Part shown: piece after piece, positions 51,001 through 63,669 of the stretch
How the letters are laid out: every line of letters begins with the position of its first letter
Position numbering within the stretch: position 1 is the first letter of the stretch
Assembly: GCA_900239685.1 (NCBI GenBank)
Contig: OENT01000044.1
Coordinates: 1-64,000 of the forward strand
Length of the DNA stretch: 64,000 nucleotides
DNA from: Rotaria macrura
Taxonomy: Eukaryota; Rotifera; Eurotatoria; Philodinida; Philodinidae
Reading direction: 5' to 3'
Notes under the pieces: model-generated
Database searches by the model: none
The model's input: only the letters and a program-made list of their open reading frames with translations
What the model was told of the DNA's origin: nothing
Position numbers and translations under genes: made by a program

Positions 51001-52250
51001 CGATTCATGTAATGAATTATTATTATAACCATTAGTGTATTCATTATTGTTATGAATGAGATTTGATGATATATTGTTTGAATTTGTAATTGTTGTTAAT
51101 TCCCCATATTCATTTTGTTTAAATTTAACTAATAATTGTTGATTCGTTATTTCAGATTCTAGTGTATTTCGATTACTAGAATGGATACAATAGATGAAAA
51201 GATAACAATATAAATATTGAAATATGAAAGTACCCAATCGTTGAAGATAGGCTATCTCGACGAATTTTAAGAATCAATGAAGGATTTGATGGTTGTTCAG
51301 TTATATTAAAATGGTTTTGTTTGGTTCTTTAAACATAATTAAAATAGATATTCTAAGAAATCCAAAGGATAATTCGGTTGTCCTTACTCGTTCATTTCTT
51401 GTTGACTAGATTGTTGTTCAAAATTTAATTCAGAAATATTATTAATAAGATTATCGTTTGAGAAAGATTTTTTACTGCGTTTTGCTGGACGTGATGGTAT
51501 ATCAGATGAATTCGAACTAAAAATAAAACAATTTATTCAATTAAAAACAAGAAAAATAAACTCAAAACATTCATTATCATATTTGTTCATACGTTATGTA
51601 TTCATCATCATCATCATTTTCGATCAATGGCTTTTTTAATTTAACCCGAAGTATTGATGGTGATACTGTTGTAATGTTGGACGCTTCGTTAATTGTAATA
51701 AATGACGATTGAGACGTATCATTTAAAGTATCTGCCGAAAGGCGACTATTAGTGAAAGATGGACAATAGAGAATTGAATGAAAAATTTGCAAAGTAAATT
51801 AGACTACTTACGATGTATGAGGAAGAATAATATCGTCGTAGGTTTTTATCTTTAGAACAATTGGGGCTGATGTTGTTTGTGTTCTATTGGATAGAAAAGT
51901 AACATATTTAAATTTTCGATGCAAAAGCAACATTATAGGATGAAAAGCGAGAGAGAAAGAAACATCGAAATAGACCAATGAAGATAAATATTGGAATGAA
52001 ACCACATTTATTAAAAGGTATTGCATAATGTCTTATCATAGAAAAGTGGATAGGAAAATTCTTTCATAGACTATGAATATGAGTTAATCAGTTACTGATA
52101 TATATATATATATATTTGTTTTTTTTACAAGTTGTGTACTCTTGCAGAAGTCAAATCTTAATTGTATGTTTCTTTGTTAGTAAATCTACTAGCCTACATA
52201 AACAAATGAAATCTTCGTAATGAAAATGCTTACGTTAGTTCATCATTCAT
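45048..52250 (-). CDS. TDG: Thymine-DNA glycosylase (TDG/MUG family)
   Basis: Fourteen exons: 52250-52234, 51883-51812, 51745-51593, 51516-51388, 51326-51234, 51175-50858, 49094-49020, 48954-48859, 48783-48339, 48264-48062, 48002-47920, 47095-47019, 46960-46360, 45535-45048. All phases join, giving 949 aa (human TDG about 410). It removes T or U from G mismatches and oxidised 5-methylcytosine in base-excision repair. The catalytic core starts near RFDGTTEEEL. It has the active-site motif GINPS (residues 468-472, Asn470 equivalent to human Asn140), KGHHYGGPGNHFWK, YGIGFTN, VAFNG and the insertion-loop motif MPSSSARC (592-599). The about 410-residue N-terminus is disordered and encoded by exons with phase-2 borders. 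The C-terminal exon depends on a GTAAAC donor at 46359; without it the protein ends at a TGA at 46343. Intron 49095-50857 is 1.76 kb and empty. Confidence 0.94.
49095..50857. other. Long intron of the TDG gene
   Basis: No nested gene is supported. The plus-strand frame 50197-50415 lacks family similarity and is treated as chance. Confidence 0.55.
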
Positions 52251-55123
52251 TGTTTTTAATAAACTTTGTATTTTTATCGCTAATTTAAAGTATGGTTCAT
52301 TCAATGAAAATATAAGCAGTTTTCGAGTTATGTTTTATAATTATGTATAATCATCATTTTAAATAAATAAACAATATAAAAATTCTAAATTAAACGATTG
52401 GCTAATCTTGAAGATGAGAGTAAAAAAAAGTATATTAATTGATCTTTTTATTCATATGAAAAAAAATACACTAATTTCTTTCTTGATTCCATACTTTATT
52501 TTCATGTCATATTAGGAACCATAAACAATATACAATGACCTCTAAGAACAACTCGATATACATATATGATCATGATTCTTGCCTACACACAATAGATGGT
52601 GCTCGAGTTTTGTGTAAGATATAAATTTATAAAATTAAATCTAATTCTTGCAAATTTTCTATATTCTATACATAATTATTTCAATAAATAAACTGGTATA
52701 AAAATCATTTGAGGTCCTCTAAGTGAGGGAACGGTTGTCAACTAGTTAAATGCTTTCGTTTTTCCTTGAAGCGTGTTATTTTTTCATTGCTCTTAGATTT
52801 CCGAAAAAATCTGGCACTTCTTCAGAATTAGTCAAACCCTAGCAGAAAAGAGAGGAAAGGAAAAAGAATGGATTGGTAATTTCATTGTTAGGGTGTTATT
52901 ATTCTGAAGAAGTATCGAGTCATCTAATCTATTTTAATATCACCTTGATTGGAAACATCCTCGAAAATAGGCCGCGTAACATATCACGATACTTACCTGC
53001 TGATAAATAAATCGAATGCTGCATTTATGTCATATATCAATGATTCGTCGTTAAATAGTAACTAATGAGGTAATACGCATTTCTTTTCATCAAGTCAATC
53101 ATGGCAGTTTTTTATGGTGTAATACTGCAAATGGTAAAATCTTTTGTTTTTAATGCATACTGCAACTGGAAAATCTTAGGTCTACTCACTGTTATACATA
53201 GAGAGATGGTATTGAATAAAGTCATTCAAATATTGTACCAGATCATAGGTCACCATGTATTTGTGTTTTATTGTGAAACAGCTTGCTATAGAATAACACA
53301 GATTTGCAGACAGCTAGTTTTGAAAAATTTCCTATTGATGATAGGATAGATTTAAGTAACATTATAATAAATGTAGTCAACATTGAACAGAAAACTTTTG
53401 ATGCAATATTTCAATTATTTAGTTGGTCGAATCTAATGAAATGCTGTCCCATTAAGACACAGGTCAGAATGTGAAAACAAAAACATAAGAGTTTGTAATG
53501 TTTGCGCTTCATATTCATCGCACACACGGTTTATTTCATTTGTTAATAGCAAGCGGTGCCAAAGTATGACATTGGCTTTTGAAACTCGTTCTACAATAAT
53601 TTAGTCTTACACATCAGTTAGTTTTGCAAAATATAACACACAACACAGACATACAAAAAACATCAATACCTCAAAACTTGCAAGTTATTCATAATGGAAG
53701 CATAGTAATCAATAGATATTTCAATGCCGCCGATGAAATTTATATAAATCAATAGTTTTCTCGTTCAAACAATTAGAAGGTTCTTGATTTACGTTAATCA
53801 AAATTGAAATCGAACGAGTTTCAATTTGAAAGTAGATGACCATTTTTAATCATTTCTTGCTTGAAAATAATTCAACTTGCACTACACTAAAGACTTTTCC
53901 TTTTCATCATATTCATTCGGAAGTGGACACATTGCTTCATCGAGATTATATAAATTGCAATTCGAAGATATTTAAGAAGCCTAATAAATGAATACATATG
54001 AAGTTTGTGACCATGAAAATATGATGAAGCAAATCAGTTATGATATAAGACCATTGAACCAAAACTATGTGCAGTTCAGCTCCCCGCCGCCTAATAGAGA
54101 ACAGTTGAGTTAAGTTGATTCTATCGATTTCATAGTCATAATATAGAAACGCTTGTCTCGAAACAAATAAAAACATTTCAGTGATTTACGTATCAGTTCT
54201 TGTAATTAAAATACATCTCTATTCTCTGTTCCACTTTTTTTCATTGATTCTCCATAATAGGTTTTCAAGGTAAAATAAAGATCTTAAAATTTCACATTCC
54301 ATAAGTCTAAATTCTTTTGCATTCTTTGTGCGGTTTCAGTTTCTAAATATCAAAACATCATATATGAAGCAATGTCAATGAAAAGAATGATAGGGATATC
54401 TAACTGTACTTTACATACAAAAGAGATCAAACATCTACCATGTTACAATCGTATTCGAATATGAACTTAAAAATTTTCATTTCTCTATTCCTGTTCTATT
54501 TGAATGTTTTTAATAAGCTACTTTCATATGTTTTTGTTACATCTCGAGTAATATAATGGCGGTGGTGTCGTATCTATCAATAAAATCTTTAATACGTAAA
54601 TTACTTGCTAGATTGATCGAAAGCAATTGGTTGTACGTAACGTAGTAGCAGATCTATCGTATCAGATGATCAGGGAATAGATGCCAATCAATGCTGTACG
54701 TATTTCGTTTTTTCTTATCAGCTGATGATGAATCATTTTCTTCGTTCGGACCGCCTGACTCAGAAAAAAGCAAGCACGCGCTAAGCGACCTGTGCGTCCT
54801 CTACCGTAGATTTACTAGTAGTGCGTATATTATGTTTAGTATGCTCGCATGCTTCTTTTCTTTCAACCAATGTTTTTGCAAGTAACAATCAAATGATTTT
54901 GATCGTTAATCTACGGAACGTCTGATGATCATTTTTATGTCTATACGAAGTTTGTATTTTTATTTCGTATATTGTCTTCAATTTCATAAGGAAACAAGAA
55001 AAATGAAATACAATACGAGAATTCACCGAATAATATTTGTAAAATTAATTTATATTTCTTTAGATAATATAAATACGATTTATTTTGATAGTTTTTCAAA
55101 TTGATTATCAAAAATCATAAGAG
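52251..55123. other. Divergent intergenic region between TDG and RAB7
   Basis: It must contain the 5' regions of both flanking genes, which point away from each other. A GC-richer island at about 54600-54860 carries an E-box-like TCAGCTGATGA and an AP-1-like CTGACTCAG. The frame 53101-53349 (plus) is unsupported. A TA microsatellite lies near 52098-52115. Confidence 0.4.
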
Positions 55124-56057
55124 ATGGCTTCACGAAAAAAAATTTTACTCAAAGTTATCATATTAGGTGATTCGGGTGTTGGTAAAACATCATTAATGAA
55201 TCAATTTGTTAACCGAAAAGTAAAACAATAGTATATATATATATATTGATTTATTCCAATTGATTGCTTTTAGTTTTCAAATCAATATAAAGCAACCATT
55301 GGTGCCGATTTTTTAACGAAAGAATTACAAGTTGATGATCGTCTTGTTACCATGCAGGTAATCATTGTAGTTTTCAGAATAAATTGAAAAACAAAAGAAA
55401 TTTCGTCATTATTATTTTTCTTTCAGATTTGGGATACGGCAGGTCAAGAACGTTTTCAAAGTTTAGGTGTTGCATTTTATCGTGGTGCTGACTGTTGTGT
55501 ACTTGTTATGGATGTAACATCACCAACATCGTTTAAATCATTAGAAAGTTGGAAAGATGAATTTCTTATTCAAGCTGGACCACACGATCCAGAAAACTTC
55601 CCATTTGTCGTAAGTCTTCATTCTATAATTAGAAACAACGGCATAAGAATATATGAAAATTAAATTTTAGGTTATTGGTAACAAAATAGATTTGGAAAAT
55701 CGAATGGTAGACAATTTTCTATTGTTTTTTTTTATTCATATGTTCTAGCGGTTCTTTTCTTTTGTTGCATGTTTTAGATTCCGACACGTAAAGCACAGGC
55801 CTGGTGTCAAGGTAAATATCTATGATTAAATAGTATAATTAATCATAGTTGAATTTTATCTGTTTTTAGAAAAAAATAATATTCCTTATTTTGAAACATC
55901 AGCAAAAGAAGGTCTCAATATCGAAAAAGCATTCGAAACTGTTGCACGTAATGCCCTAGCACGTGAAAAAGACATTGATGAACCACTACCTATTCAATTC
56001 CCAATTCCTATTCGACCGGAAGAGAAACAACCAAACAACAATGCTTGTACGTGTTAA
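55124..56057 (+). CDS. RAB7: RAB7 small GTPase
   Basis: Six exons, 55124-55219, 55274-55357, 55427-55609, 55671-55706, 55778-55811 and 55870-56057, give 206 aa (human RAB7A 207). The enzyme switches between GDP and GTP forms to direct late-endosome to lysosome transport and autophagosome maturation. P-loop GDSGVGKTS (15-23), switch I with Thr40 in ATIGADF, WDTAGQE (62-68, catalytic Gln67), NKID (125-128), TSAK (154-157) and the C-terminal CTC prenylation motif are all intact. [17 protein letters not shown] and [11 protein letters not shown] are RAB7-specific. Only the hypervariable tail before CTC diverges from vertebrates. All introns are 54-71 bp. The start is the ATG matching the family N-terminus. 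This is one of very few plus-strand genes in the window. Confidence 0.98.
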
Positions 56058-56115
56058 TGAAATGAATCGAATTCATAATGGCTGCTTTTGTTTTGTTCTT
56101 TCTTTTCTTTTTGTA

Positions 56116-56196
56116 AATAAAACTAAAACAAAGGAAAATCTGAACATTGGATCTATATTTCTCTCTCCTAACCTTTTCTCTTCCTATAAAAATAAA
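56116..56196 (+). terminator. RAB7 polyadenylation signals
   Basis: AATAAA occurs at 56116-56121 and again at 56191-56196, 60 and 135 bp past the RAB7 stop. Which is used cannot be told. Confidence 0.5.
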
Positions 56197-59100
56197 TAAA
56201 AACATTTTGTCTATTCCTTTTATTCTACTATTGATTTTCGTTTCGTGTTTTTTTTCTTGTCTACGTACTTAACTTTTGTGCACGTGGGATCCTCTTTCTT
56301 TTCTGGCTTTCTTTTCTTCATTGTATGCATGTACAAATTAACTAAAGTTTTCTTTTTTTTTTGTAATATCGACTTTATTCATACTATAAAAGTAAATAAC
56401 TTTGTAAAAAGTTTTTCATCGTTAGAGGAAACAAGAAAAAATACATTTCATAATCTGTCTAAAGTTTTGTCTGAAATACTGTATGGAACAACTTTGAGAT
56501 ATGTATAGCAATAATCATAGTGAATTAAACGAGTAATATGGCAGGTATTTTGTTGATAAAAGGATCATACTAATAAAATTTGTATACTTGCAACAATTAT
56601 ATAAATGAAACTCGGCAAGATTAAAAAAAACGTAATGGACAATTTGAAGATTCTGGACTGTGTTGTTTCTCACTATTTCCGGTTCGCGAAGCTAGTGTAA
56701 CAGGTCGAACTGCAAATTCCCATCTTCATGGGAAAAGTAACATGTAGCAGACAAATTTAAAAGGAGAGCAGATTGACAATAAATATTTACCACTATAAGT
56801 ATTAATCTTGATATGACTGTAGATGAATCAAAGGGATATCCGCATAATCGTATGACAGCCGCATAAACAACTCTTCTTATCAATACATACTAATCATTTC
56901 ACTGTAGAATTTCGACCGTCGAGGGAAATATACAGGTTATTTTTTAAGCCTTCACACGCAACAGCCGTATGGAATTTATCGACAGATTAGAACATCTCAG
57001 AAAATTTTCATATGAACTTTGACTATTGACGAAATTCGTTCAAGTGATACATTCTTGTGTAGTTTTTCATATTGAAAAAAAAACATAGATTCATCAAAGT
57101 AGAAGAATGGATTCTCTCTTACCAAATCAACTGATCCCTTGTCTTTAATATTGGTAAGTAAAGAGTATAATAATTTGACAGACGCATAAAGTATTCTTTG
57201 AAAATATTAATTCTTCATCTTGATGCTTTTTGTTTTTTACATATGATCAGGATCCACGAGTTATGTGTTGAGCCAAGATGCATAGCACATAATGGAATTG
57301 ACATTGATATCATATGTAAATGTAAACTTAGTAGACGGCATAAAAAAGTAAAAACATCAATGGTATTTACAAAAATATATTGATGAACTATTTTAATGAT
57401 CGACTTTAACCACTTCATTTGTTAATGTATTTCTTACAGAATGTGTTTGAACTACATGAAAGGAAGACAAATGAGATATAAAAAAATTTTTTTTTTCATG
57501 TTTAGAGACTTGACACAAAAACAATAGACAGCATAAGGTGATTTGTAGAATTTTGAAAATGATGAAGACATCTTTTTAAAGAGAAAAGGGATGAATCACA
57601 AGTACTCGATAATTTGATGAAACTTTTCTCTGATTTGATTAAATTAACTGAGAGTTTTTTAATAAAGTTCTTCATTGATTGATTATACTAGATCTGTATC
57701 TTTGCTATTTCATGAGACAATGTCAATTAATTTAAGTCGGTATGCGAACTGTGTTTGTAATATAGTAAGAATTATGAAATATTCAGAATATATTGTAGTC
57801 AAACTCGGTGAGCTCTAGTGTTTCTCTCAAATTGGAGATTCTGTTATTGTAAATTTTGATGTTCTCTTCTTTTTTTTAGTCTATCACTCGGGTAATTTGG
57901 TGTTATGACATTTATTTTATTCTTGTTTTTCCTTGTATTGTGAACCAATTATCTGTCATAGATATCAGTCATTATCTCGTCGTTTATCTGTGTACTTATT
58001 TATTAAAATCATTAGAATATTCAATGTCTGAAGTTTATATATTTACGAGTAGGTTAACGAAGTAACAAAAACAGTACCGTTCAATTGATAATTCAAATAT
58101 AAACAATGTTTCTTAATGAAACTAATGGAAAAGATATTATTGAGTAACGTAATGTCATATAACTTCGATAAATTTCTATATAAACGGATACAGTTCTACG
58201 AACAGAGTTGAATTGTAGTTGAGAACTAGTCTTCTATCAAGTTATCTTTTGATGTTGTCAAATTTTATCGTGAAGTCTCCCAAAAATAGTTGTACTTTTA
58301 TATTTTCTATTTTTAATTATGTATCTATAGTATTTCATGATAAAGATATTAGTATTGATAGACTTATACATTATTAATCAAAGGTAATGCCGACAGTATT
58401 TTATGTGAACCTTAAAAACCACTAAAATATCCAAGAGGTAGATATTAATGAACGTTTATTGAACCTAAAGAGTATTTTTCTTCATCTTCACTACCTATTT
58501 AAGACGAACATAAATCATCATTTTCCTATGACGCATATCGTGTTCAACTCTATTTTTTTCTTTTTGCCGTCTTCATTTACTAATGTATGTGTTTATTCAC
58601 GAAAGAAATGCAGTATGAATATTAATAAATACTTATGACGTTAGACTAACAATGAAATCATCTTTTATGAAATTTTCAAAGGATTAATTATGCTTGAACG
58701 GAATGGATTATTACTCTTTCCCTCTCTCTTCTCACTAAAAGATCTTATGTGTGCATCATTCGTTGGTGTTGCTTTTTTTAAGAATCGATTTGTACGAAGA
58801 AAGAAAATATTTGGAAAATCGAAATACATTCTGGCTAGCTAGTGTGAATTCATGAAATTGATTTTCACTGAAAAAAGTAAGAAGACTTCTAGTTAACTAT
58901 CGTACATTTAACAAAAAAGAAAAATCAAAATTTAGAACAGAATTTTAAACGAAATCAATTTAAGATAATTGAAATATCTAAAGCATACTCAGATTTTACG
59001 TGAGAAACATTATCATTTATTCTACTTATTATTTTCATGTTCAATAGTAAATACTAAGTCAAATCTTGTATCAATCGATTCACGTTACAAGTACTGACAC

Positions 59101-61987
59101 TAAGCGTAGTGTGATATTTTTGTTTGCCTTTTCAATTTAATATATAGAAACTTCTTGTGTGTTGTCATACGTTATTTTCTAAATTTTAAATACTACGTTT
59201 ACGTATATAAACGAAATCCATATGCAAGTAAATTCTGTTGTTCGATTCTGTTGTGCACATGAACATCATCTTTGAACTTCATACAACTCCCTGAGTAATA
59301 TAAAAGTTGCTTAATCAAGAATCGTAGAAGTCATACTTATTCGTTGTTATCTCAGACAATGTGATGCAGTTATTTTTAAATACCAATGTTCTTTTGGTGT
59401 ATTTGTATTTAATACTTCTCACTGTGATACGATGTTTCATTAAGATTCCAAGAAAACAATATTTTCGATTAGTAATAGTTTAACGAAGTGATCTACTGCG
59501 TAAATGCCTATATATGTAGCCTTGATTTCAACACTGTATATGTTACAGTTCATCACAACTACTGGTTCTAATCCGACACTTACTTTCGATGAACTTCTCA
59601 TTAATTATTTGTGTACATGAATCAACGATCACTACGTCGATCAGCAACTTCATGTCGTTGTAAAACATAGTCAAACTGACATGATACAGATTTCAAGATT
59701 GTTCTTCGATTTTTGGTACGACTTTTATGTGATTAAAGCGTTTTCGGGTGGTCGAACTTGTCGACTTTATGAGCCGAACCAATATTCTTGTATGAAGCAG
59801 ACATATTCGAATATTTCAAGGATAGAACGATTTTAAGAATATATTTATTTTTCTTTGTCATAAACGTATTGTTTTGTCGAAGAATAAATCATCTTACGTT
59901 AGTATATGTTGTATATACGTTTTAGTAGAAGAAATAGGATTCGAGATGATCTTTTGGAGAAGCTTCACGCCGAAATGGATTTTTTTCTATGAAAAATACT
60001 TGCTTCTTGATTTTATCATTTTTTATACTTTATCATACTAAACTAATCCCTGATTTGTTCTGTATCACTGTCACTGAATGAGTTCTCGAAAGAATCCACA
60101 TAGATTATTTCAGCTCTATTAAACTGAGGTAATTCAATGATTAACTGGCTCGAAACCATACTAGTCGATCAATCCACAACACTTCGCTTGTATTCAGCAA
60201 GTGAGAATTAAATCTGGATTTCAGAGCTAGCTGTGTTTTGTCACCCGTTTTTATGTCTTTGAATTCAATGAATAACAACAGTGCACATAGATAAAGGAGA
60301 GAATGTTTAGTTTGCTTGTTGAAAAACTTAATAATCGGTCGATAAAAACGAATAAAGTAGCTGAATTCAAAATTTCACATAGGTCGATTCTCATCACATA
60401 GCAGATAGCGATATTCTTTCAGTTAGCACATATTGTGTACATTCGATAAATTCTATAAACATGCGTCTTTCAACATTAGTAGATGAAACACAATTAAACG
60501 ACGTGAACTTGATCATTCATATGGAGTGAATATGTGAAGTTCAGTTGAGATCAGCTCTAGACCAAAAATAGAAAGAAACAATGCCCTATACACATGTGAC
60601 TATTCGCAATATGTCGGTTTTTAATGTTAGTGGAAATTTTCGACGAGTACACCTGGCTTTATTACGACTTCGATATAGAACGATCATATCATACGATCAA
60701 GTATGCTCTACAAAGAAAGCAATAAACATACGACTTGACTGGTATTTTTCGGTGATATTCACATTGAAAATACCTCTATCGGATATTTGCAGACACTTCC
60801 CTGTCGGTCATTGTTGACTAAGTCTTGATTAATTAGTTTCATATCATCTTCGCCAATTGTTCAATCAAGTTTCGTTCGTGTGAAGATGCTACTGCTTTGT
60901 CTTATCATTCTCTTCGAAACGAAGCTCTCATTAGTATTGAATTAATTATTAGTCATACAGAGATACATTATGGTGTTTTTCTGATTTTCAGGTGCGATTC
61001 ATTGAATCCACCACGTCTTATAACTCGTGTCCAGTTGTTTGCTGAATTTCTTTAGCATTGTACTTAAGTGCCTTAAAAGATTTAAATCCTGTTAAGTAGA
61101 TAATATTGATGAACACTTCAATAGATTTATCTGAACGTCTGAGAAAATGTATACATTATCTGTCATATAGTAAACATACTCAATGGGGTTTCGAGCACCA
61201 ACATTTGTCAAGGTAAACTCCAGTCAATTTTTCATTTTTAAGTAATAATCAAACGAGACGTTCTACTGGCCAAATTGCCTATTCTCTCTTACAAGTCAGT
61301 TAATGAAATATAAGACTATTGATAGAATACTTGATTTGCACCGGTGTAAATCATGAGACTCAGCTCGTGAAGTTTAACTAAGATTCATATGGTTGGAATC
61401 CAACAATTAGGAGATTTCAATAACCACCAAGCTCCCTATGTAGTGATGCAACTAAAGAGCAGCAGTATTTTGTCAACCATCATGCCATGTTATAGAGTCT
61501 CATATCTCCATAAACACACATTCCAAGTTCGACCATCGATTATTTTTTCAAACTATAATGCATTATTTAAAAATCTTAATTGAATCTTTCATTTTTTCTA
61601 AAACTTGATTTGCATTAGAAAGATCGAAAATATGAATGCCACAATCAACACTAAATAGTATCATGACCGTTTGATGATACCAATTTAAAAAGTCAGCGAC
61701 CTAAACATAAATCGTTGTGTAGTAAACATGATACACTATCACGTGATTTTTTCCAAAGTATTTGCAAAGATTAAATCCCTGTAGAATATCAATGATGGAA
61801 ATAATTTTATGATAAATCAGAAAAAAAGACAAATAAATTTATTCAAACGAAAACAATTTTATTATTCAAGTTTGTGTATACATAAGGAAAACGATAACAA
61901 GAAACAAAAAATAAGATAGTTGCTTGTACACTGTTATTTAAAAATGCACGCATCTATATATATATATATATGTATGTAGAGGTTTGT
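56197..61987. other. 5.8-kb gene desert
   Basis: No exon passes splice, phase and family criteria. Frames at 60581-60817 and 61389-61583 (plus) begin with ATG and have mixed composition but no similarity I recognise. The region lies 3' of both RAB7 and the PRDM1-like gene and could hold regulatory DNA. A TA microsatellite lies at about 61955-61971. Confidence 0.45.
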
Positions 61988-63669
61988 TTATAATATTGAA
62001 TTGAAATTAATATTTTTCGATGTAGACGTAATCTTTTGTTCATCGACATGAATCTTTTTATGTAGTTTTAAATGAACAAGTTGAGTGAAACGTGCAGTAC
62101 AAGAACTATTGGGACATAAATATGGTTTATCACCTGTATGTAAGCGAAGATGCGTTTTTAAGTTTGATGTCGATGAAAATCTTTTTGGACAATACGGACA
62201 TGAATAAGGTCGTTCACCTATTAGATTGGAATATCATTAATATATACAAGAGTAAACTTATATTAAGAATGATTCATAATATTTAGTCGTACCTGAATGA
62301 ACAAGTGTATGTTTTTGAAGATGAGCAAATTGCGTAAATGATTTTGGACATAGTTTACATGCAAATGGTCGTTCGTTTGTATGCGTTCTTAAATGAACTT
62401 TAAGATTTGATAATTGACTAAACGTTTTATGACATTGTACGCATTCGTAAATGATTTTTCCATTTTCTTTTCTTAATGGATACGGTAGAGATTTATGACC
62501 ACGAATATGAGCAATAGTATTTGATGTTGTTGATGTAGGTGATAGTGATGCTTTTCTAGTTGCAATGTCATCACCTAAAATTCTTTCAATAGAAAAACTC
62601 AATGAAGACGACTTATTTGGATTTGAATCAACCGCTTGTTTTTGAGAAACTAATATAAAAACGAATGACATCAATGATGAAAAACACACATAATGAATCA
62701 AAATGCAAATTTTATACTTATTTGAAAAGGTTTTCTTGGAGAAAGAATTGCATTCATATTAGGATAGATTTTTTCATCGAAGGTTTTTAAGAAAGACATT
62801 GTTTGTGAATCATATGAAAAAGAAACAGGTAACTAAAAGAAAAAACAATCGTATGAACATGCAAAACATAAATCGTCAATTGTGAAAAACCTATTGAGTC
62901 CGATGATTTGTCTTCTTTCTAGAAAATACGTTAAGTTTTCTACTGAGGAAAAAATATCCAACAAATGATTTTTGATCATCACTGTTCGAGTTTATTAAAA
63001 ATCCGAGAGAAAAATATCAATCGTTGTAGTTTCAATTGCCACGCTTGTATCTCTCAAACAACTTCAATGATAGATATCACCGACAAAGAAAAGCATATTC
63101 ACGAATTAGTATAATCCTTCCAATGCGTAAATATTCAAATACCAAAGAGACTAAGAAATCTAACTCATAGTAATCGACGTTAAAATCATTGATAGGAGAA
63201 TAGTTACATCATTAGCAACATGCAAATTTATTTTGGAAAAATCGATAGATTTCTGTTGAAAATATCACGAAGATAAAAATTAACCGTATTCAAACTGGAC
63301 TTCGATGTCAGTTCCTGATATCAAACGAGTGCATCGTATGAAAATCATCATTGTTGGAAAAGTTGAAAAATAAAATGAGTTTATGTCTAATCTGTTGTGA
63401 TCATTTCGTATTCTCTAGAATTCTGAAACCATAATCGATATTGCACAAAGTTAACTTACATCATGATCCTGTTGATGAAATGGCCAACAACCATACGATT
63501 GCTGTAATAGAAATCCTTTTAATAATATCCGTATTGAATGAATATTTTGTTTGGTTACTTTTTGCTCATAGATCCATTGTCTTATTGATGGTATCATCTG
63601 TTGATGAATCGATTCATGGAAATGAACAACAGAATTATGGCAATATGAATACTGTTTATTTTGAATCAT
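61988..63669 (-). CDS. PRDM1: Blimp-1/PRDM1-type C2H2 zinc-finger protein lacking PR/SET domain
   Basis: Four exons, 63669-63460, 62832-62718, 62649-62293 and 62217-61988, join in phase to 303 aa. Residues 159-171 ([13 protein letters not shown]) and the first two fingers ([37 protein letters not shown]) match Blimp-1 closely. Finger 3 has [19 protein letters not shown]. Finger 4 ([14 protein letters not shown]) has an altered first pair, CPNSSC. The fifth, degenerate Blimp-1 finger is missing. Blimp-1 is a DNA-binding transcriptional repressor controlling cell-fate switches. The expected N-terminal PR/SET domain is not in any exon. A likely 5' untranslated exon ends at 63728 (GTAAGT donor, 46-bp intron), and after splicing an in-frame TGA lies upstream of the ATG, supporting a short N-terminus. 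Confidence 0.87.

Noticed and set aside
53101-53349. 82-codon plus-strand frame between TDG and RAB7
   Set aside because: It starts with ATG but has no domain, splice sites or similarity; composition is like chance AT-rich frames.
54600-54880. Possible tRNA or CpG-island-like sequence
   Set aside because: It is GC-richer than the surroundings but I could not fold a tRNA cloverleaf or find A/B boxes.
60581-60817. 78-codon plus-strand frame
   Set aside because: Reasonable composition but isolated in a gene desert, with no recognisable motif; not enough support to call a gene.
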